From the NCBI GenBank assembly GCA_964586145.1, contig CAZPHH010000012.1:8344-72343 (forward strand): a DNA stretch of 64,000 bases. Reading direction: 5' to 3'. The stretch's first letter is position 1, and each line of letters starts with the position of its first letter. Source of the DNA: JAFGJQ01 sp964586145. GTDB lineage: Bacteria > Planctomycetota > Phycisphaerae > UBA1845. Below, one piece after another: positions 59,644-64,000 of the stretch. Under the pieces are notes generated by a model. That model was given only the letters and a program-made list of their open reading frames with translations, made no database searches and had not been told where the DNA came from. A program made the position numbers and the translations under genes.

Positions 59644-60762
59644 ATGCCTGTTTCCTTTGCCACATTCGACCGTCTCAAAACCAAAGGGGTCGGCGCGTAC
59701 AAGAACGGCGACTACGCGGCCGCCAAGTCGTACCTGATCGAGGCTGCGGAGTGCATGGTGGAGCTGGCGGAGTCGGCGGAGTCGGCGGAGGTGCGCCGCC
59801 GGCGGGAGGAGATTGCGGCGGAGTTGATTGACCTGGCCCGCGACTGCGACCGGCTCAAGAGCGCCCCGCCGCGGCGCCGGCAGGCCGCCCGCGAGAAGGA
59901 CGACGACAGCGGCCGCGACGCGTCGGAATGGGTCGTTCGCGAGAAGCCGACCTTCGGCTTTGACGACATTGCCGGCCTGGAGGACGTGAAGCAGGAAATC
60001 CGGCTGAAAATGATCTATCCGTTCGCCCATCCGGAGCTGGCGAAGCAGTACGGCATTCCGGTGGGCGGCGGCGTTCTGCTGTACGGCCCGCCGGGCACGG
60101 GCAAGACGATGATGGCCAAGGCGGTGGCCAAGGAGCTGGAGGCCGTCTTCTACCTGATCAGCCCGGCGCAGATCCTCAGCAAATGGGTGGGGGAGGCGGA
60201 GCAAAACATCAAGAAACTGTTTGACGCCGCCAAGGCTGACGCGAAATCGATCATCTTCATCGACGAGGTGGAGGCCCTGGTCCCGCGTCGGCAGTCGGAC
60301 GGGTCCACGGTGATGCAACGCGTGGTGCCGCAAATTCTGCAGGAGTTGGAGGGGTTTGATCGGGCGTCCGACCGCGCCCTACTATTCATGGGGGCCACCA
60401 ACAAGCCGTGGCTGCTGGACGAGGCCATGCTGCGCCCGGGCCGGCTGGACACCCGCGTCTACATCGGTCTGCCGGACGCTCCCGCCCGCTTCAAGCTGCT
60501 GGAAATCTACCTGGGCGGGCGGCCGCTGGCCGCGGACGTGGATTTCGGGACGCTGTGCGATCGCCTGGAGGGCCACAGCGGGGCCGATATCAAGAGCATC
60601 GCCCAGCAGGCGGCGGCCATTCCGTTCATGGAGTCCGTGGGCGGGGCCGAGCCGCGCCCCATTGCGATGGCGGACCTGCTGAGGGTGATCGAGGCAAACC
60701 CGCCCTCCGTCAAGCCGTCGGACCTGGTCCGCTTCGAGAAGTTCATGGAATCGGGAAGATGA
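59644..60762 (+). CDS. Vps4/katanin-type AAA ATPase with N-terminal MIT-like domain
   Basis: The 372-residue protein has a three-helix MIT-like domain at about 5-73 (GVGAYKNGDYAAAKSYLIEA, LIDLARDCDRLKS) and one AAA domain at about 105-372. Motifs are Walker A GPPGTGKT (148-155), the pore loop SKWVGEAEQ (about 179-187, with Trp181 as in Vps4), Walker B IIFIDE (203-208), sensor Asn253, and the arginine fingers Arg264 and Arg267. All needed for ATP hydrolysis are present. Vps4-type hexamers pull ESCRT-III subunits out of polymers through MIT-MIM contacts. The gene follows the CHMP2-like gene and precedes the SPFH gene, which supports that role. Confidence 0.88.
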   Translation: MPVSFATFDRLKTKGVGAYKNGDYAAAKSYLIEAAECMVELAESAESAEVRRRREEIAAELIDLARDCDRLKSAPPRRRQAAREKDDDSGRDASEWVVREKPTFGFDDIAGLEDVKQEIRLKMIYPFAHPELAKQYGIPVGGGVLLYGPPGTGKTMMAKAVAKELEAVFYLISPAQILSKWVGEAEQNIKKLFDAAKADAKSIIFIDEVEALVPRRQSDGSTVMQRVVPQILQELEGFDRASDRALLFMGATNKPWLLDEAMLRPGRLDTRVYIGLPDAPARFKLLEIYLGGRPLAADVDFGTLCDRLEGHSGADIKSIAQQAAAIPFMESVGGAEPRPIAMADLLRVIEANPPSVKPSDLVRFEKFMESGR

Positions 60763-60839
60763 AACGGAATAGCAAATAGCGAGTACCGAATACCGAAGGG
60801 GGTCGCACAATCGGGTGATGATAACGCGGGGTGGAAGTC

Positions 60840-62600
60840 ATGGCGGGCAAGTTGAACCTTGAGAACTTCTTTCGCGACGCCTCGGCGGTGGCGGCCGTGT
60901 TGCCGGCGTCCGAGGTGTTCGGCCTTCTGACGCGGAGCCTCAACCTGCCATCCGCGTGGGCGGCGCTGGCCTGCGACGAGCATGGCGGGCAGCGGGCGGT
61001 GGCCCCCGGGGCCGTTCTACGCCGCGAAGGCGCAGATGAGGTCCTGCTGGTCCGGGTCACACCGCTGGACGTGCACATCACAGAGGACGGGCTTCTCTCG
61101 AAGGATCGGTACCAGTGCCGTGCCCGTCTGGACCTGCGACTGACCTTGATTCCCGAGCGCAGCGAGATGAGCTCGTTCCGCAACGCACTGGTGGGCAGTG
61201 CGTCGGCCGTGCGCCTGGATTCGCTGACGCGGCACGTGCAGGGCCGGGTACGAGAAACCCTGGTTGACCTGGCGGGAGAATCGGACGCGGCGGCGTTGGT
61301 CGATGGCGCGGCGCAGGAAGCCTGGGCGCAGGCCCTGATGTCGGCGTTGCAGCCGGTGTGTTTCCAGGCGGGGATGACGCTGGGCGGCGCCCCGGTGCTG
61401 CGTTTCGAGTCCCCCACCCTGTATCAGGTGCGCGTTACGGAAGACCGGGCGGCGCTGCGCCGGGCGGAGCATCAGGCGCGTCGCCAATTGGAAGAGGCGC
61501 TGGAAACGGCGCAGACGGCACACCTGGGGCACCTGGAATCCATGCTGACACGGCTGAAGGGGCTGGCCGAGGCGTCGCCGGACGTGGAACTGCCCGACCT
61601 CATGCGGACGTTCTCTGAGCGGGAGCGGGGCGAACTGTACGAAGCGCTGTTCGCCACGGAGCCGGCGGGAACGGCGTCGCAGTGGATCGTGGCGGCCACC
61701 AGCGAAGGACTGCACTTCTTCGCGGCGTCCGCACCCGACGAGCCCCGGCGAACCGTTTCCATCGCCCCCGAGGTGGGTGGCGTGCGGAGCGTGCGGTTCG
61801 CGCGATTGTCTGACGGCCAATGTGTGCTGATGGTGGGCGCGTCGCGAGGGGTGTACGAATACTCCGTTGAAGGAGCCGAGCCACAAGCGGTTTTCCGAGC
61901 GGGCGGATCACGCGAGGTGCGGGGCGGCTTCAACGCGGTGGCCGTCGCGGGTGAACACGTGTGGGGGTCGCACTCGGAGTTGGGCCTGCTGTGCTGGCAT
62001 CGCGAGCGGCCCGACGCACCGCAAGCGGCTGTGGAGGCCCTGACCGGCCCGGCCCAGGCGGTGCGCGGCGTGGCGTTTCACGATGGCCGGGTCTGGTGTG
62101 CGATCGATGCGAGCGTGGTTGCGTTGCCGGCGGACGTGCCGAAGGCCGAACCGGTTCTGTATCGCGGTAGCCGGACGATTCTGACGGCGCTGGCGGTGGG
62201 CGCGGGTGGGGTCTTTGCGGGGAGTGCGGAGGGGGAAATTCTGCACTGGCCGTTCGAGGCGCCAGACGCGCCGACGGTCCTCCATGCGGGCAACCATCGC
62301 CCGGCGGAATCGATCCACGTGCTTGCGACGGCCGGCGTGGATCGGCTGTTCTTCACGGATACGTCCCTGGCGGTGTATGCGCGGGTGCGGGGCGACAATT
62401 ATGCGTGCCGGTACGAGGCGGGGGGCCAGACGCTGCGCCGCGTGGAAGTGGCGCCGGATGTAATCGTGGCCACCAACGACGTGCGCGATCGGCTGGTCTG
62501 CTGGCAGCCCTCGCGGCCTGCCCGGCCCAGTGCGGTGGTTCCGGTCGCGCGGCTCACGCGTCGGTCGGTGCAGGACGTTTGTCTCGTGCCGCAGGCGTAG
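60840..62600 (+). CDS. SPFH (flotillin-like) domain protein with C-terminal beta-propeller
   Basis: This 586-residue protein has an SPFH/band 7-like domain at about 45-195 (VLLVRVTPLDVHITEDGLLS, KDRYQCRARLDLRLTLIPE, then a helical end with RVRETLVDLAGESDAAALVD), a charged helix at about 200-245 (RRAEHQARRQLEEALETAQ), and a beta-rich part at about 280-586 with six or seven repeating blocks (DGQCVLMVGASRGVYEYSVE, AVAVAGEHVWGSHSELGLL, ALAVGAGGVFAGSAEGEILHW) that fits a propeller. No membrane anchor is obvious. Flotillin-type proteins accompany PspA and membrane repair. The start at ATG 60840 is supported by GGGGTGGAAG just ahead. It is the last gene of the rightward array. Confidence 0.68.
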   Translation: MAGKLNLENFFRDASAVAAVLPASEVFGLLTRSLNLPSAWAALACDEHGGQRAVAPGAVLRREGADEVLLVRVTPLDVHITEDGLLSKDRYQCRARLDLRLTLIPERSEMSSFRNALVGSASAVRLDSLTRHVQGRVRETLVDLAGESDAAALVDGAAQEAWAQALMSALQPVCFQAGMTLGGAPVLRFESPTLYQVRVTEDRAALRRAEHQARRQLEEALETAQTAHLGHLESMLTRLKGLAEASPDVELPDLMRTFSERERGELYEALFATEPAGTASQWIVAATSEGLHFFAASAPDEPRRTVSIAPEVGGVRSVRFARLSDGQCVLMVGASRGVYEYSVEGAEPQAVFRAGGSREVRGGFNAVAVAGEHVWGSHSELGLLCWHRERPDAPQAAVEALTGPAQAVRGVAFHDGRVWCAIDASVVALPADVPKAEPVLYRGSRTILTALAVGAGGVFAGSAEGEILHWPFEAPDAPTVLHAGNHRPAESIHVLATAGVDRLFFTDTSLAVYARVRGDNYACRYEAGGQTLRRVEVAPDVIVATNDVRDRLVCWQPSRPARPSAVVPVARLTRRSVQDVCLVPQA

Positions 62601-63083
62601 TCACTCGGCGGAGTCGGGCGGGGGGAGGAGCCCGAGGCGTTCGGCCTGTCCGGTGGTGATGCGGTTTCGGGCAATCTCATCCGGTTCGTTCATTTCATGG
62701 CAGAGCGGGCACTGGCCGCCGGCGGTCAGGACGGAATCGTCGGCGCGGATGATCTCCTTACACCAGTCGCAGCGGAAGAAGAACCCCTGACCGGCGTGTT
62801 CCGGTTCCACCATGGAGCCGAGCACGTCAATCTCCTCCCCGCAGTGCGGGCAGGGTTGGGCCGTGCCCGCAGCGGACGCGTGGAACGCGGCGCGTTCGTC
62901 GCAGAACGGGCAGATGAGCACGATGGCGCCGTCTTCGGACTCTGTTGCGGCGTCGGCTTCCTCCGCCGGGATGCCGAGGAAAGTCTCGCAGCGCAGGCAC
63001 GACTGCGGGCGCCGGGCCTGCTCCGCCGCGAACGCATGGACTTCGCCACATCCGGGACAGACCACGTTGATCACTTCTGCCAT
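62601..63083 (-). CDS. Multi-zinc-ribbon protein
   Basis: A 160-residue protein with three pairs of CxxC knuckles (CPGCG..CLRC, CPFCDE..CPHCG, CDWCKE..CPLCHE), each pair about 18-25 residues apart, so probably three zinc ribbons. Its last base lies right beside the last base of the SPFH gene stop, convergent with no gap. The start at ATG 63083 has GGAGACGG ahead. The role is not known. Its ribbons resemble those of the kinase and the small membrane protein in the neighbouring array. Confidence 0.8.
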   Translation of the reverse strand: MAEVINVVCPGCGEVHAFAAEQARRPQSCLRCETFLGIPAEEADAATESEDGAIVLICPFCDERAAFHASAAGTAQPCPHCGEEIDVLGSMVEPEHAGQGFFFRCDWCKEIIRADDSVLTAGGQCPLCHEMNEPDEIARNRITTGQAERLGLLPPPDSAE

Positions 63084-63241
63084 CGTCCGTCTCCTGCAAG
63101 CGGATTTCCGCGGGAGCCCTACTCTGCCACGGGGGAGCGATTTGGGCAACCCCGGCGGCTTGACGGTGGGCGGATGCATCGGGCACCATACCCAGACCGG
63201 GTCTGTGTGAAACGGGACCGGCGGAGGGTACTTCTGCCTTC

Positions 63242-64000
63242 ATGAGCGAGACGCCACAATCCGGCCATTCCGATCCGTCGCCGGGGCCGCCCGGCAACTG
63301 GGTGGACCGCGCCGTGGCGCGGGCGCCGGAGTTGCCGTACGTGGCGCCCTTCTTCGCGTTCCTGATCCTGATGTTCATCGGCGGGCAGTTCGGACCCGAG
63401 TGGCTGCCCTGGACGTACGCCCTACGGACATTTGGAGCGCTGGCGGTGGCGCTGCTGTTCTGGCGCCATTTTCCGCCGCTGGGCCGGCCGCACCTGGTGT
63501 GGGCGGTGGTGTTCGGGGTGCTGGTGGCCGCGATGTGGGTGTACGTCCACAAGTGGTTCGCGGCGCAGCCCTGGTACGAGTCCACGCAACTGATGGGCAA
63601 AGACGCCAAAGGGGACGACCTTTACGACCCCTACGCGCGGCTGGGCACGGGCCTGGCGTTGTGGCTGTTCCTGATCGTGCGGATCGGCGGCGCCTCCATC
63701 GTGGTGCCGATCATAGAGGAGATTTTCTGGCGCGGGTTCGTGCTGCGCATCTTCATCCGGTGGCACGCGTTTCAAAACGTGCCGCTGGGCGCCTTCACGT
63801 GGCGATCGTTCATTCTCTGCTCGCTGCTGTCCGCGGCGGAGCACCCCATGTGGGAGGTGGGCATCCTCTGCTGGGTGGTCTACAACCTGCTGTTCTACTG
63901 GAAAAAGAGCCTGCTGTTTCTCATCATCACCCACGGTATAACGAATTTCGTGTTGTATACCTACGTGGTGCTCGCCGAGGACTGGGTGTTCTGGTCCTGA
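63242..64000 (+). CDS. CPBP intramembrane protease, exosortase-associated type
   Basis: This 252-residue polytopic protein belongs to the CPBP/CAAX protease (Abi) family. The catalytic motifs are PIIEEIFWRGFVLR (EExxxR), then a conserved His in LLSAAEHPMWEVG and a last His/Asn in ITHGITNFVLY. The overall look matches the CAAX-related proteins found with exosortase systems. It would cleave within the membrane. No exosortase gene is in the window. The gene is complete, ending at the last base of the window. Confidence 0.88.
   Translation: MSETPQSGHSDPSPGPPGNWVDRAVARAPELPYVAPFFAFLILMFIGGQFGPEWLPWTYALRTFGALAVALLFWRHFPPLGRPHLVWAVVFGVLVAAMWVYVHKWFAAQPWYESTQLMGKDAKGDDLYDPYARLGTGLALWLFLIVRIGGASIVVPIIEEIFWRGFVLRIFIRWHAFQNVPLGAFTWRSFILCSLLSAAEHPMWEVGILCWVVYNLLFYWKKSLLFLIITHGITNFVLYTYVVLAEDWVFWS

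Overview
The window is a GC-rich bacterial chromosome segment, most likely from a member of the Planctomycetota. The reasons are the zinc-ribbon signature ICPECGYNLTGLP in a small membrane protein, a secreted beta-helix protein of the choice-of-anchor Q type with an aspartate-rich calcium-binding linker, twin-arginine oxidoreductases, exosortase-associated envelope enzymes, and topoisomerase VI genes beside the replication genes. This placement is inferred from gene content. No rRNA, tRNA, phage, insertion sequence or CRISPR array was found.

Layout. 1-13.5 kb: the 3' part of a beta-helix surface protein, an aldo/keto reductase, a ThiD2-ThiE thiamine gene, a LuxR-type regulator with a degenerate receiver, a GT-C glycosyltransferase with a membrane partner, a secreted redoxin, a polysaccharide deacetylase, a metzincin lipoprotein and a PilZ protein. 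13.8-21.7 kb: a PiT phosphate transporter, then a leftward run (ROK regulator, GlmU-like sugar nucleotidyltransferase, acyl carrier protein, ADP-forming acyl-CoA synthetase), with nagB divergent from the ROK gene. 21.9-30.0 kb: a leftward five-gene redox block (DUF6599-like anchor protein, DUF362 protein, polyferredoxin membrane protein, Tat aldo/keto reductase, PEPCK-like P-loop protein). 30.1-36.1 kb: an O-antigen ligase, a non-coding stretch with two structured-RNA candidates, nadE, and an orphan membrane gene among palindromic repeats.

36.2-45.5 kb is the replication region. Topoisomerase VI subunits A and B run leftward, and dnaA, dnaN, a DUF721/DciA-like gene and gyrB run rightward. recF is not in its usual place. 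45.6-53.1 kb holds an AcpH-like protein, lysS overlapping a LolC/D-type ABC exporter, a leucine-dehydrogenase-type enzyme, a very small membrane protein and a coiled-coil membrane protein.

53.3-64.0 kb begins with a diguanylate cyclase and continues with the most striking locus, a rightward array at 54.9-62.6 kb that looks like a bacterial ESCRT membrane-remodelling system. In order it encodes a small membrane protein, a Ser/Thr kinase with a double zinc ribbon, a membrane zinc-ribbon protein, a winged-helix/Snf7 fusion (an arrangement like eukaryotic CHMP7), a second Snf7-like coiled-coil protein, a PspC-domain protein, a CHMP2-like third Snf7 protein, a MIT-domain Vps4-type AAA ATPase, and an SPFH (flotillin-like) domain fused to a probable beta-propeller. 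A convergent multi-zinc-ribbon gene and a CPBP intramembrane protease close the window. The expected logic is that the Snf7-like proteins form membrane-bound polymers, the Vps4-like ATPase remodels them through its MIT domain, and the PspC, SPFH and kinase proteins place or control the machine. That function is inferred from architecture and gene order.
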